From JAEUIX01 sp046156035 (GTDB lineage: Bacteria; Planctomycetota; Phycisphaerae; Phycisphaerales; UBA1924): a DNA stretch of 64,000 nucleotides. The notes beneath the pieces were generated by a model. It was given only the letters and a program-made list of their open reading frames with translations, ran no database searches and was not told where the DNA came from. Shown piece after piece: positions 8,681 through 16,937 of this stretch. How positions within the stretch are numbered: position 1 is the stretch's first letter; each line of letters starts with the position of its first letter. The stretch spans positions 1 through 64,000 of the forward strand of contig JBJXEW010000043.1 of assembly GCA_046156035.1 (NCBI GenBank), read 5' to 3'. Both the position numbers and the translations under genes were made by a program.

Positions 8681-9499
8681 ATGAATGTGGCTGTCATCAT
8701 CGCCGCGGCGGGGGCATCAAGGCGCTTTTCGGAAGCGGCCGCGCGCGAGCAGGGCGTGAGCATGGCGCGCTCCAAACTGGATGAGGACCTGGGCGGGCGG
8801 CCGGTGCTGCAACGCACCATCGAACTCTTCAACCAGCGGCCGGAGGTCACCACGATCATCGTGGCCGGGCCGGCGGACGCGGCGGGGATGGAGGAGTTCA
8901 AACTCCGTTACGCCGACAAACTCGCCATGCTCGGGTGCAAACTCTGCGAGGGCGGCAAGACGCACCGCTGGGAGACGATCCGCAATGCCCTCGCGCTGGT
9001 GCCGCAGGCGTGCACGCACGTGGCCGTGCATGACGGGGCGAGGCCGTGCACGCCGCCGGACATGATTGATCGTGTGTTTGAAGCCGCGGCCAAGCACGCG
9101 GCGGTGATCCCGGCCGTGAGCGTGCCCGACACGCTCAAGCGTGTGGCCGCGGATGACCTGCCGGAGACGGAGATCGACCCGCTCGCGGCGATCTTGGGTG
9201 CGGATGCGGTGAAGAAGGCGGGCGTGCGCGTCGTGGAAGCGACGGTGGACCGGGCCGCGCTCGTTGCGGCCCAGACACCCCAGGTGTTCGCACGCGCGCT
9301 GCTCGTGCGGGCGTATGCGCAGAAGGATTTGAGCGGCACCGATGATGCCCAGTTGGTGGAGCGGTTGGGTGAGCGCGTGGTGATGGTCCAGGGGAATGCA
9401 CGCAACATCAAGATCACGCTGCCCAACGATGTGGTGCTGGCGCGGGCGATCATCGGGGCGCGGCCGCCCAGCGACAAGCCCGCGCACATGCGGTTCTAG
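8681..9499 (+). CDS. ispD: 2-C-methyl-D-erythritol 4-phosphate cytidylyltransferase
   Basis: Third enzyme of the MEP isoprenoid pathway, joining MEP and CTP to give CDP-ME. The 272 residues begin MNVAVIIAAAGASRRFS, the nucleotide-binding loop. They also show VAVHDGARPCTPPDMI, AAQTPQVFARALL, GTDDAQLVERLG and NARNIKITLPNDV, all in family order. The protein is somewhat longer than usual because of a segment around residues 145-180. The ATG at 8681 gives the conserved N-terminus; earlier in-frame ATGs run into the divergent Hsp70 gene 22 bp away. No ispF is adjacent. Confidence 0.93.
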   Translation: MNVAVIIAAAGASRRFSEAAAREQGVSMARSKLDEDLGGRPVLQRTIELFNQRPEVTTIIVAGPADAAGMEEFKLRYADKLAMLGCKLCEGGKTHRWETIRNALALVPQACTHVAVHDGARPCTPPDMIDRVFEAAAKHAAVIPAVSVPDTLKRVAADDLPETEIDPLAAILGADAVKKAGVRVVEATVDRAALVAAQTPQVFARALLVRAYAQKDLSGTDDAQLVERLGERVVMVQGNARNIKITLPNDVVLARAIIGARPPSDKPAHMRF

Positions 9500-9541
9500 G
9501 ACGCGGCGGCAATGGCCCGCTGCAAGGAGCGTTGAACAGAT

Positions 9542-10735
9542 ATGCACACCATCACACTGGGCGCGATCGTTCTGGGGATCAGTCTCTTGCAGCCCGCGGC
9601 TCCGCCCGCAGCCGCCATGCCAACGGCCGAGGCGCTCGCTGCGCCGGGGCGGTACACGTTCACGACGGTGGACCAGACGTGGCACGATGCTGGCCGCGAG
9701 CGTGATGTGCCCGTCCGCATCTACACGCCCGTCGCCTCCACCACGCCGAGCGGTCCGGCGGAACCCTGGCCGGTGATCGTCTTCTCGCACGGCGCGGGCG
9801 GCAGCCGCGAGGGGTACGCGTACGCGGGCAGGCACCTGGCGAGCCACGGCTACCTGGTGATACTGCCACAACACGCTGGGAGCGACACACCGGCGATGCG
9901 CGAGGCCCTGGGCGCGGACGACCCGGAGAAAAAGGAGGCGATCCGTGATCGGCTGCGCGAGCGGATGCGAGAGCGTCTCAAGGCGAAACTCTCGGGGCAA
10001 GGCGCCGCGGGCGACAAGGACGAGTCGCTGGTGGACGGCGCACGCGCCGACTTCAGCAAGGAGTTTGGTGATGTGGCCGAGGGGCCGCTGGGGAAGATGA
10101 CCAGCGACCCCGCCAACCTGGAGAACCGGCCGCGCGATATCTCGTTCGTGCTGGATGAGATCGGCCGCAGGCCCGAACTCGCGGCACTCGCCGACATGAG
10201 CCGCGTGGGCGTGGCGGGGCACTCCTTCGGTGCGTACACGAGCCTCGCAAGCGTGGGCCTGCGCGTGAAGGTCGATGGCGAGGAACGCTCCTGGCCGGAT
10301 AGCCGCGCGAGGGCGGCAGTCGCCATGTCTCCACAAGGGCGCGGCGTGATGGGGATTTACGACGGGTCGTGGGAGAAGATCGGTGTGCCCGTGCTCTGCC
10401 TGACGGGCACGAAGGACATGGGCCAGGGCCAGCGTGCCGCGGCGTGGAGGAGGGACATTCTGGGGCACATCACCGCCCCCACCACGTTCATCGAGATCAC
10501 CGACGCGAACCACATGACCTTCGGCATGAGCAAGGACGGCCTGAGCGACTCGCAGCGGGCACGCGGCGGGGCGTACAACGAGGCGCACAACCGCCTCATC
10601 CGCATCGCACTGACGGCGTTTGTGGATGCGTATGTGCGCGGCGATGCGGGGGCGCGGGCGTTTGTGGAGGCCGACGGCCTGCGGGAGGCGGTGCAAGCCG
10701 AAGCGAGTTTCGAGCGTGCGGGTGGAAGCAAGTAG
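9542..10735 (+). CDS. Secreted alpha/beta hydrolase (dienelactone hydrolase/PAF-acetylhydrolase-like)
   Basis: A 397-residue protein with an N-terminal signal-like stretch (MHTITLGAIVLGISLLQPAA). The alpha/beta hydrolase core has the oxyanion-hole strand VIVFSHGAGGSREGY, the nucleophile elbow GHSFG near residue 225, an Asp candidate in CLTGTKDMG, and a His candidate in ITDANHMTFG. A charged helical insertion (residues about 125-165, rich in Glu/Arg/Lys) could be a lid. The substrate is unknown; chlorophyllase or PAF-acetylhydrolase-like esterases are the nearest family. It stands alone downstream of ispD. Confidence 0.8.
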   Translation: MHTITLGAIVLGISLLQPAAPPAAAMPTAEALAAPGRYTFTTVDQTWHDAGRERDVPVRIYTPVASTTPSGPAEPWPVIVFSHGAGGSREGYAYAGRHLASHGYLVILPQHAGSDTPAMREALGADDPEKKEAIRDRLRERMRERLKAKLSGQGAAGDKDESLVDGARADFSKEFGDVAEGPLGKMTSDPANLENRPRDISFVLDEIGRRPELAALADMSRVGVAGHSFGAYTSLASVGLRVKVDGEERSWPDSRARAAVAMSPQGRGVMGIYDGSWEKIGVPVLCLTGTKDMGQGQRAAAWRRDILGHITAPTTFIEITDANHMTFGMSKDGLSDSQRARGGAYNEAHNRLIRIALTAFVDAYVRGDAGARAFVEADGLREAVQAEASFERAGGSK

Positions 10736-10805
10736 GTTGCGGGGCGGCCGCGCGCCGCATATCACTTCGTGGGTATCCCGCCGCGACGAGGTCATCGCCG
10801 CGCAC

Positions 10806-11015
10806 TCATCCGGGCTTGCGCAGCCACACGGTGGGCTCATCCACGCGTGAGGGCAGCGCGGCCAGCCCCAAGCGGTGGACAAGGCTCGCTTCCTCACGGG
10901 CCTGCTCCTGCGGCGTGCGGCGGGCACGTTCAGCGGCGGCCCGCTCCTTGGCGGCCCACATCAGGCGCAACATGGACGGTGCATCGTCTGTGTGTTCATC
11001 AACCTTCGAGTTCAT
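10806..11015 (-). CDS. Small hypothetical protein
   Basis: A 69-residue open frame from ATG at 11015, rich in Arg, Glu and Ala (MWAAKERAAAERARRTPQEQ) and predicted largely helical. It ends PTVWLRKPG. There is no signal, membrane segment or recognised domain. The open frame extends upstream to 11180, but across the 20-bp palindrome and the glnS leader. It could be a real short protein or a chance frame in GC-rich DNA. Confidence 0.4.
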   Translation of the reverse strand: MNSKVDEHTDDAPSMLRLMWAAKERAAAERARRTPQEQAREEASLVHRLGLAALPSRVDEPTVWLRKPG

Positions 11016-11073
11016 TGACGAGGTCCTCGCGCGTCCGCGGCTCGCCGGTGGAGACCACACGCGCTGCGAAAGA

Positions 11074-11093
11074 GCCCCGGCGCGCGCCGGGGC
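11074..11093. repeat. Perfect 20-bp palindrome upstream of glnS
   Basis: GCCCCGGCGC followed directly by GCGCCGGGGC, a self-complementary 20-mer about 95 bp before glnS. It has no T-run on either side, so a rho-independent terminator is unlikely. The stem is close in sequence to the terminator stem at 40517-40536. Confidence 0.5.
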
Positions 11094-11188
11094 CTCCTGC
11101 GCGTGGCACTTCGCCGGGTCCGACACGGATGCTACGCGATCCCGCTCAACCGGTGGCCTTCTACCATTCGCCCCTTCCATAGACCGCC

Positions 11189-13201
11189 ATGCCCGAAGCC
11201 ACGCCGCCCCATGCCGCCTCGTCCCCCCGCCACTTCATCCATGAGATCGTGGATGCGGATATCGCATCGGGACGGTGGGGTTTGGGCGGCGCCGCGCGCG
11301 ATAGCGGCACGGTCATCCACACGCGCTTTCCGCCCGAGCCCAACGGCTACCTGCACGTCGGCCACGCCAAGAGCATCTGCCTGAACTACGGCCTGGCGAA
11401 GCAGTACGGCGGCAAGTTCAACCTGCGCTTCGACGACACCAACCCTGCCAAGGAAGAGCAGGAGTATGTGGACGCGATCAAGGCCGATGTGAAGTGGCTG
11501 GGGGCGCACTTTGACACGGGGCCGCACGCCGGAGGCCTCTTCTTCGCCAGCGACTACTTCGCCCAGATGTACGCTCTTGCCGTGGAACTCATCAACAAGG
11601 GCAGGGCGTACGTCTGCGAACTCTCCGGTGAAGACGTGAGCGCCCGGCGTGGCAACCCCGGCACGCCCGCCACCAGCCCCTTCCGCGATCGGCCCGCCGC
11701 GGAGAGTGTGCGCCTGTTCGCCGAGATGAAAGAGGGCAAGCACCCCGACGGCAGCATGACGCTGCGGGCCAAGATCGACCTGGCCTCGCCCAACTTCAAC
11801 CTGCGCGACCCGGTGCTCTACCGCGTGCTGCACGAGGCCCATCACAACACCGGCACCGACTGGTGCATCTACCCGATGTACGACTGGGCCCACGGCATTG
11901 AGGACTCGCTGGAGGGGATCACGCACTCCATCTGCACGCTGGAGTTTGAGAACCACCGCCCGCTCTACGACTGGCTGATCGACGCGATCAACGAGGGCCG
12001 CACCGATGACGGCAGCGGGCCGTGGGGGAAGAAGATTCATCACAGCCAGCAGATCGAGTTCGCCAAACTGCGGCCGACCTACACCGTGCTGAGCAAACGC
12101 AACCTGCTGAAGATGGTGCAGGAGGGGATCGTGAAGGGGTGGGACGACCCGCGGATGCCCACGCTCAGCGGCCTGCGCCGGCGCGGCTACCCCGCCGCGG
12201 CGCTCTGGGCGCTGTGCGAAGACGTAGGTGTGACGAAGGTGGAGAGTTTCATCGACGTGTCGCGCCTGGAGAACGCCTGCCGCGACGTGCTGAACAAGAC
12301 CGCCGCGCGCACCATGGCGGTGCTGCGGCCCTTGAAGGTAGTGATCGAGAACTGGCCGCGCGGAGCGGACGGAAAGCCCGAGGTTGACCTCGTGGACTTC
12401 GTGGTGAACCCGGAGGATGCCGCGGCGGGGACGATCATGGTGCCCTTCACCGGCGAGTTGTTCATCGAGGAAGAGGACTTTGCTCTCAGCCCGCCTCCGG
12501 GGTTCTTCCGCCTGTCGCCGGGGGCCGAGGTGCGTCTGCGTTGGGGCTACTTCATCACCTGCACGGGCGCCGAGAAGGACGCGACCGGGCGTATCACCGC
12601 CGTACGCTGCACATACGACCCGGCCACGCGCGGCGGGGACTCTCCACATGGGCCGGACGGCAAGCCCACCAAGAAGGTGAAGGCCACGCTGCACTGGATC
12701 AGTGCCCTGCCGGGGCAGAGTGTTGACGCGGACGTGCGCCTGTTTGACCGGCTGTTCACTGCGGAGGAGCCGGGGAGCCGGACGGGCAACTACGCCGATG
12801 ACCTGAACCCGAAGTCGCTGGAAGTGGTGCGGGCACGGGTTGACCCGGCCATCGCCGCGAACGCCAAGCCGGGCGATGTCTTCCAGTTCGAGCGGCTGGG
12901 CTACTTCTGCGTGGATGCCGACTCGACCGGCGTGGGCACGGCCGCGGCGCGGCTGGTGTTCAACCGCACTGTGGGCCTGAAAGACAGCCGCGTGGATGCG
13001 GGCAAGCCCAAGGCCGGGCCGCGCGTCTACACGTTTGCCGAGGCGGCAGCGGACATGAAGATGAAGGCGGAACGCCTGCCGGAAGCCGCGGCACGGTTCG
13101 GGCTTGTGGATGTGGCCACGCGTGTGCCGGCGGTGCTGACGCTCGACGAGGTGCGGGGGATGAAGGAATGGCTGAAGAAGAACCCGCTGCCGAAGGTGTG
13201 A
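11189..13201 (+). CDS. glnS: Glutaminyl-tRNA synthetase
   Basis: Class I synthetase charging tRNA-Gln, 670 residues. The HIGH-type motif is PPEPNGYLHVGHAKS (residues about 50-64). The second signature appears as TVLSKRNLLKMV followed by GWDDPRMPTLSGLRRRGYP, characteristic of GlnRS rather than GluRS. The anticodon-binding beta-barrels follow, with KPTKKVKATLHWI and FERLGYFCVD. It is about 115 residues longer than the E. coli enzyme. The excess includes a C-terminal segment after FNRTVGLKDS (about 80 residues, ending in a helical MKEWLKKN). A direct GlnRS implies the genome need not use GatCAB for Gln-tRNA, though this cannot be tested here. Confidence 0.96.
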   Translation: MPEATPPHAASSPRHFIHEIVDADIASGRWGLGGAARDSGTVIHTRFPPEPNGYLHVGHAKSICLNYGLAKQYGGKFNLRFDDTNPAKEEQEYVDAIKADVKWLGAHFDTGPHAGGLFFASDYFAQMYALAVELINKGRAYVCELSGEDVSARRGNPGTPATSPFRDRPAAESVRLFAEMKEGKHPDGSMTLRAKIDLASPNFNLRDPVLYRVLHEAHHNTGTDWCIYPMYDWAHGIEDSLEGITHSICTLEFENHRPLYDWLIDAINEGRTDDGSGPWGKKIHHSQQIEFAKLRPTYTVLSKRNLLKMVQEGIVKGWDDPRMPTLSGLRRRGYPAAALWALCEDVGVTKVESFIDVSRLENACRDVLNKTAARTMAVLRPLKVVIENWPRGADGKPEVDLVDFVVNPEDAAAGTIMVPFTGELFIEEEDFALSPPPGFFRLSPGAEVRLRWGYFITCTGAEKDATGRITAVRCTYDPATRGGDSPHGPDGKPTKKVKATLHWISALPGQSVDADVRLFDRLFTAEEPGSRTGNYADDLNPKSLEVVRARVDPAIAANAKPGDVFQFERLGYFCVDADSTGVGTAAARLVFNRTVGLKDSRVDAGKPKAGPRVYTFAEAAADMKMKAERLPEAAARFGLVDVATRVPAVLTLDEVRGMKEWLKKNPLPKV

Positions 13202-13243
13202 GGCGGTACGCTGTTGAGAGGATTTATAGGGATATACCGTCGA

Positions 13244-13272
13244 TTGAATAAAATGATTGAACTGGGTAATAT
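13244..13272 (+). promoter_or_regulatory. Sigma-70-like promoter for the AAA ATPase gene
   Basis: The -35 is TTGAAT (13244-13249) and the -10 is TAATAT (13267-13272), with a 17-bp spacer, in an A/T-rich stretch unlike its surroundings. The expected transcription start is near 13279, leaving a leader of about 20 nt before the ATG at 13298. Confidence 0.6.
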
Positions 13273-13297
13273 TAGCCGTAAGACTAAGAGACGCTAA

Positions 13298-14530
13298 ATG
13301 CCAGCCACGACCTCCCCACGTCTCGATAACCCATTCCGGCCCGGAGCGGGGCACATGCCGCCCTATTTGGCCGGTCGCACAGAGGAGCAGGAGGAGTTTG
13401 GCAAACTCTTGGACCAAGACATCATTCTGCAGAACGTTGTACTGACCGGCCTTCGAGGCGTGGGCAAGACCGTGCTCCTAGAGACGCTGAAGCCTGAAGC
13501 CATCGAACGCGGATGGCTGTGGGTTGGAACGGATATGTCGGAATCAGCGACTGTGGATGAGCAAAGCATGGCCGTGCGACTGATCACGGATATGGCCGTG
13601 ACCACCGCGAACTTTGCGGTCGGCACGGTCGCCACTCGGGCGTTCGGCTTCGATCGCTCTGTGAGCCACGAACAACTGATGCTCGATTACAACACGCTGT
13701 GGGCGGTCTTTGATCGCACACCCGGATTGATCGCCGACAAACTGAAGGCCGTGCTGGAACTGGTCTGGTCGGCCGTGCCCACCACGGGCTACCGAGGGCT
13801 GGTGTTCGCATACGACGAGGCGCAGAACCTCGGCGACCGGGCGGAGAAAGACCAATACCCCCTCTCGATGCTGCTGGACGTGTTCCAATCTATCCAGAAG
13901 AAGGGCGTGCGGTTCATGCTGGCCCTCACAGGCCTACCCACCCTGTATCCGAAACTCGTTGAGGCGAGGACCTTTGCCGAACGGATGTTTCGCGTCATAT
14001 CTCTCGACAAACTCGATATCGCCGCCAGCCGTCAGGCGATCACCATCCCGGTGGCAAAGGCACCACGCAAGTTCGCCGATGCCTCGGTAGAGACGATTAT
14101 CGACCTCTCGGGTGGCTACCCGTATTTCATCCAGTTCATCTGCCGCGAGGTCTACGACGTCTGGATTCGCCAGATCGCATCCGGCCACGAGCCAGCCGTG
14201 CCGGTGAACGAAATCCAGCGGAAACTCGACTCCGATTTGTTCGCGGGCCGCTGGGCTCGCGTCACGGACAGGCAGCGCGAGCTCTTGACTGTGATCGCCC
14301 GTCTTGACACGGCGGAGTCTGAGTTCACCGTTCAAGAGGTGGTCGAACTCTCCTCTTCCATCCTCACCAAGCCATTCAGCGCAAGCCACGTGAACCAAAT
14401 GCTCAACACCCTCACCGAGTCCGATCTGATCTACAAGAACAGGCGCGGAAAATACTCCCTTGCGGTGCCTCTTCTCAACCGGTTCATCCTGCGGCAACTC
14501 AGGCAATCTCAACCCACACTTTGGCCGTAA
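13298..14530 (+). CDS. AAA-type ATPase with C-terminal winged-helix (Orc/Cdc6-like fold)
   Basis: A 410-residue protein. N-terminal NPFRPGAGHMPPYLAGR leads into a P-loop, LTGLRGVGKTVLLE (Walker A near residues 48-58). The Walker B-like strand is GLVFAYDEAQNL near 168-178, with a sensor-like MLALTGLPTL near 207-216. The C-terminal third (VTDRQRELLTVIA... SSSILTKPFSASHVNQMLNTLTESDLIYKNRRGKY) reads as a winged-helix domain. The family is a standalone ATPase of unclear function seen in scattered bacteria. Codon use is visibly less GC-biased than flanking genes, and the gene has its own A/T-rich promoter, which suggests recent acquisition. No partner gene is adjacent. Confidence 0.8.
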   Translation: MPATTSPRLDNPFRPGAGHMPPYLAGRTEEQEEFGKLLDQDIILQNVVLTGLRGVGKTVLLETLKPEAIERGWLWVGTDMSESATVDEQSMAVRLITDMAVTTANFAVGTVATRAFGFDRSVSHEQLMLDYNTLWAVFDRTPGLIADKLKAVLELVWSAVPTTGYRGLVFAYDEAQNLGDRAEKDQYPLSMLLDVFQSIQKKGVRFMLALTGLPTLYPKLVEARTFAERMFRVISLDKLDIAASRQAITIPVAKAPRKFADASVETIIDLSGGYPYFIQFICREVYDVWIRQIASGHEPAVPVNEIQRKLDSDLFAGRWARVTDRQRELLTVIARLDTAESEFTVQEVVELSSSILTKPFSASHVNQMLNTLTESDLIYKNRRGKYSLAVPLLNRFILRQLRQSQPTLWP

Positions 14531-14549
14531 GTGGACGGCCGGACCGCAC

Positions 14550-15086
14550 ATGCTCATCCGCCCCGCCACCGTCGCTGATGTGCCCTTCGTGCTGCCGATG
14601 GTGCGGCAACTCTGCGACCTGCACGCTTGCCGCGACCCCGAGCGATTCCAGGTGAGGGCCGATGTGATCGAGCGCTACGCGCTCTGGCTGCCCGAGCGGG
14701 CAGCCGACGCGCGCAGCGTGTTTCTTGTGGCGGAATCGCCCCCCGGCATGGGTGGTCCGGTCGAAGACCCGCCGTGGAGGGCGGTCCACGCGGCTGCCGC
14801 AAGCCCGCGCCCCCTCGCGGGCTTCCTCGTCGGCACGATCGAGCCTGAGGTGCCGATCTTCTGGATGCCCGAGTGCGGCTGGGTGCACGACGTGTGGGTG
14901 GAGCCGGCCGCCCGTGGGCGCGGCATCGCCCGTGCGCTTGTGGATGCCGCGGCCCAGCGCTTCACGGCCCTGGGCATCAAGCAGATGCGCCTGCACACCG
15001 GCACGTTCAACGACGCGGCGCGTGCCACATTCGTGGGCGCGGGCTTTCGCCCCAGCGTGGTGGAGATGCTGCGGTCGCTAGACTGA
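14550..15086 (+). CDS. GNAT-family N-acetyltransferase
   Basis: A 178-residue acetyltransferase. The start MLIRPATVADVPFVLPMVRQL is typical of GNAT N-termini. The acetyl-CoA loop reads HDVWVEPAARGRGIARALVDAA (motif A, RGRGIA) near residues 112-132. The C-terminal strand MRLHTGTFNDAARATFVGAGF is the usual motif B. An insertion (residues about 60-92, with a Pro-rich stretch) sits before the beta-4 region. The substrate is unknown. The ATG at 14550 follows the ATPase stop by 19 bp and gives the family N-terminus. Confidence 0.88.
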   Translation: MLIRPATVADVPFVLPMVRQLCDLHACRDPERFQVRADVIERYALWLPERAADARSVFLVAESPPGMGGPVEDPPWRAVHAAAASPRPLAGFLVGTIEPEVPIFWMPECGWVHDVWVEPAARGRGIARALVDAAAQRFTALGIKQMRLHTGTFNDAARATFVGAGFRPSVVEMLRSLD

Positions 15087-15103
15087 CCCAACACCACGCG
15101 GGG

Positions 15104-15820
15104 CTACCTCGGCACCTCGCGCACCACCATCTCCCACTTGGCCGGCGGGGCCGGGGCCTGCGTCGCCCGCGTCGCTTCCACCACCATGGGTGGCGGGGCA
15201 TCGTGCTCGTGCCAGATCTTCACCGGCCCAAACACCACGCGCTGCCAGCGCGGGCGGAAGTTCCAGTTCTGCGGCAGCACGAAGGGGTTGAAGTTCAACT
15301 TCGAAATCGCCATCGCCAGGGCGCACTGGTCCTGCGGCACGCTCTTGGCCGGCGCGCCATTGGCCGCAATGTACGGCACGCGGGTGTCCACCCTGTAGGC
15401 AAGCCGGTGATACTCCTTCATCACCGCCTCCACGTCCGGCCGCTTGCTGAAGAACACCACGCCCGCGTTGTATTCCACCATGTCGCACGGTGGCACCGCG
15501 TACACATATCGCCGGGCCCACGGGCACTCGCACACGCACAGCGCCATCCCGTGACGCGCGGCCTGCTCGAAGGCAAAGTCGAGATTCCCCATCACGACCG
15601 TGTCGGCATCGAGATACACGGTCTCGTCGAAGGGCGAGAGTTCGTAGATGGCGGACTTGGGGCTAAAGCCGTCACCCGGCTTGGCATCCACCTCGGCCGT
15701 GTGCACCGGCATGTCCGGATGGTGCTGGCGGATCGAATCCAGACACCGTTTGTACTCGCCATCGAGGTTGGGGTTGGGCCTGGGGCCCCAGCGAACATGC
15801 AGCACGCCGCGCGTTGGCAT
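15104..15820 (-). CDS. Glycosyltransferase-like protein (GT-A fold), copy 1
   Basis: A 238-residue protein beginning MPTRGVLHVRWGPRPNPNL. SPFDETVYLDADTVVMGNL near residues 66-84 contains a DxD motif (DAD) as in GT-A nucleotide-sugar transferases of the GT8 type. CECPWARRY, the EYNAGVVFFSKRPDV strand and FNPFVLPQNWNFRPRWQ follow. It has no signal peptide. A tandem paralogue lies 23 bp upstream on the same strand with closely matching blocks throughout. The substrate is unknown; a role in surface glycan or glycoprotein synthesis is only a guess. Confidence 0.75.
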   Translation of the reverse strand: MPTRGVLHVRWGPRPNPNLDGEYKRCLDSIRQHHPDMPVHTAEVDAKPGDGFSPKSAIYELSPFDETVYLDADTVVMGNLDFAFEQAARHGMALCVCECPWARRYVYAVPPCDMVEYNAGVVFFSKRPDVEAVMKEYHRLAYRVDTRVPYIAANGAPAKSVPQDQCALAMAISKLNFNPFVLPQNWNFRPRWQRVVFGPVKIWHEHDAPPPMVVEATRATQAPAPPAKWEMVVREVPR

Positions 15821-15843
15821 GGGTCCAGCGTACGCCGCCGGTG

Positions 15844-16584
15844 TCAGCCCGCGGCGTGCCCGTGGGGCGTGCTGCCAGCCTCGCGGGCCAGCACCTCCCA
15901 TCGAGCCCCATGGGCCACCGCGCCGGCGGCTCTGGACCTCTCCACCACACCCGGGGGCGGCGGGTCGTGATCGTGCCAGATCCTCACCGGCCCGCAGACC
16001 ACCCGCTGCCAACGCGCGCGATAGTTCCAGTTCTGCGGCAGCACGAAGGGATTGAACCGCCGCGCGGCAACGGCCATCGCGAACGCGCACTGATCGTGCG
16101 GCACCGTGATGGCCGGCTGCCCCTGCTCGTTGGTGTACGGCGTGCGCGAGTTCACGCTGTGCGCCAAGCCGTGATACTCCCTCATCAGGACCTCAACGTC
16201 CGGCCGCCGGCTGAAGAAGAGCACGCCCGAGTTGTACTCCACCATCTCGGACGGGGGCATCGCGTACTCGTAGCGGCGTGCCCACGGGCACTCGCACACA
16301 CACACCGCGATACCGTGGCGGGCCGCCTGCTCAAAGCCGAAACGCAGGTCGCCCATCACCACCGTGTCGGCATCGATGAAGAGCGTCTCGTCGAAGGGCG
16401 AGAGGTCGTACATCGCCGACTTGGGGATGCAGCCGCCCTCAGGAAACGGTTCGACCTCCGCCGTGTGCGTGGGCAGGTCCGGGTGGTGCTGCCGCAGCGA
16501 GTCCATCGAGCGCTTGAACTCGGCGTCGAGCCGCGGGTTGGGCCTCGGGCCCCATCGGATGTACAGCACCCCGCGGGTTGGCAT
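15844..16584 (-). CDS. Glycosyltransferase-like protein (GT-A fold), copy 2
   Basis: A 246-residue paralogue of the gene at 15104-15820, beginning MPTRGVLYIRWGPRPNPRL, with the DxD segment SPFDETLFIDADTVVMGDL. It shares CECPWARRY, EYNSGVLFFSRRPDV and FNPFVLPQNWNYRARWQ. The C-terminus differs and is longer, ending in a Gly/His-rich tail. It is first of the tandem pair in the direction of transcription, so the pair is probably one transcript and arose by local duplication followed by divergence. Confidence 0.75.
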   Translation of the reverse strand: MPTRGVLYIRWGPRPNPRLDAEFKRSMDSLRQHHPDLPTHTAEVEPFPEGGCIPKSAMYDLSPFDETLFIDADTVVMGDLRFGFEQAARHGIAVCVCECPWARRYEYAMPPSEMVEYNSGVLFFSRRPDVEVLMREYHGLAHSVNSRTPYTNEQGQPAITVPHDQCAFAMAVAARRFNPFVLPQNWNYRARWQRVVCGPVRIWHDHDPPPPGVVERSRAAGAVAHGARWEVLAREAGSTPHGHAAG

Positions 16585-16937
16585 GGGCGGAGCATACCGC
16601 GGCGCGAGGGCGAGCCGCCCCGGCAACAGCCGGGCTGCGGGCGCGACTCAATTGCCCCCGACCGCAGGAACGCGGTCCCGCCCGCGGCGGACGCGCGGGG
16701 GGAGATTCAGGGGGGTCGGTGGGACGCGACCGTGATACGTCTCTCAGTCCTCCTCGAAGCCCCCGACGCGCATCTGAGCGGGCCGGGGGTGAGGAAGGAA
16801 GGTTCGGTTTCTCACGCCGCGGCCGCGTGCATGCTGTCTGCTTCGGCACGGGTGCCGGGAGGGGCATGAAAAAACCCCTCGGGGCGGCCCGAGGGGTTCG
16901 TGATCGACAGCCTGCGGATTCACCCGCCAACGTGGCC
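16585..16937. other. Intergenic region with terminator only
   Basis: About 350 bp between the second glycosyltransferase start and the DUF1579 stop. The only structure I can support is the rho-independent terminator at 16869-16898. The remainder is GC-rich without a convincing open frame, promoter or repeat. Confidence 0.5.
16869..16898 (-). terminator. Rho-independent terminator after the DUF1579 gene
   Basis: An 11-bp perfect stem, AACCCCTCGGG and CCCGAGGGGTT, with a GCGG loop. On the minus strand it is followed by six Ts. It lies about 40 bp past the DUF1579 stop. Confidence 0.9.
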
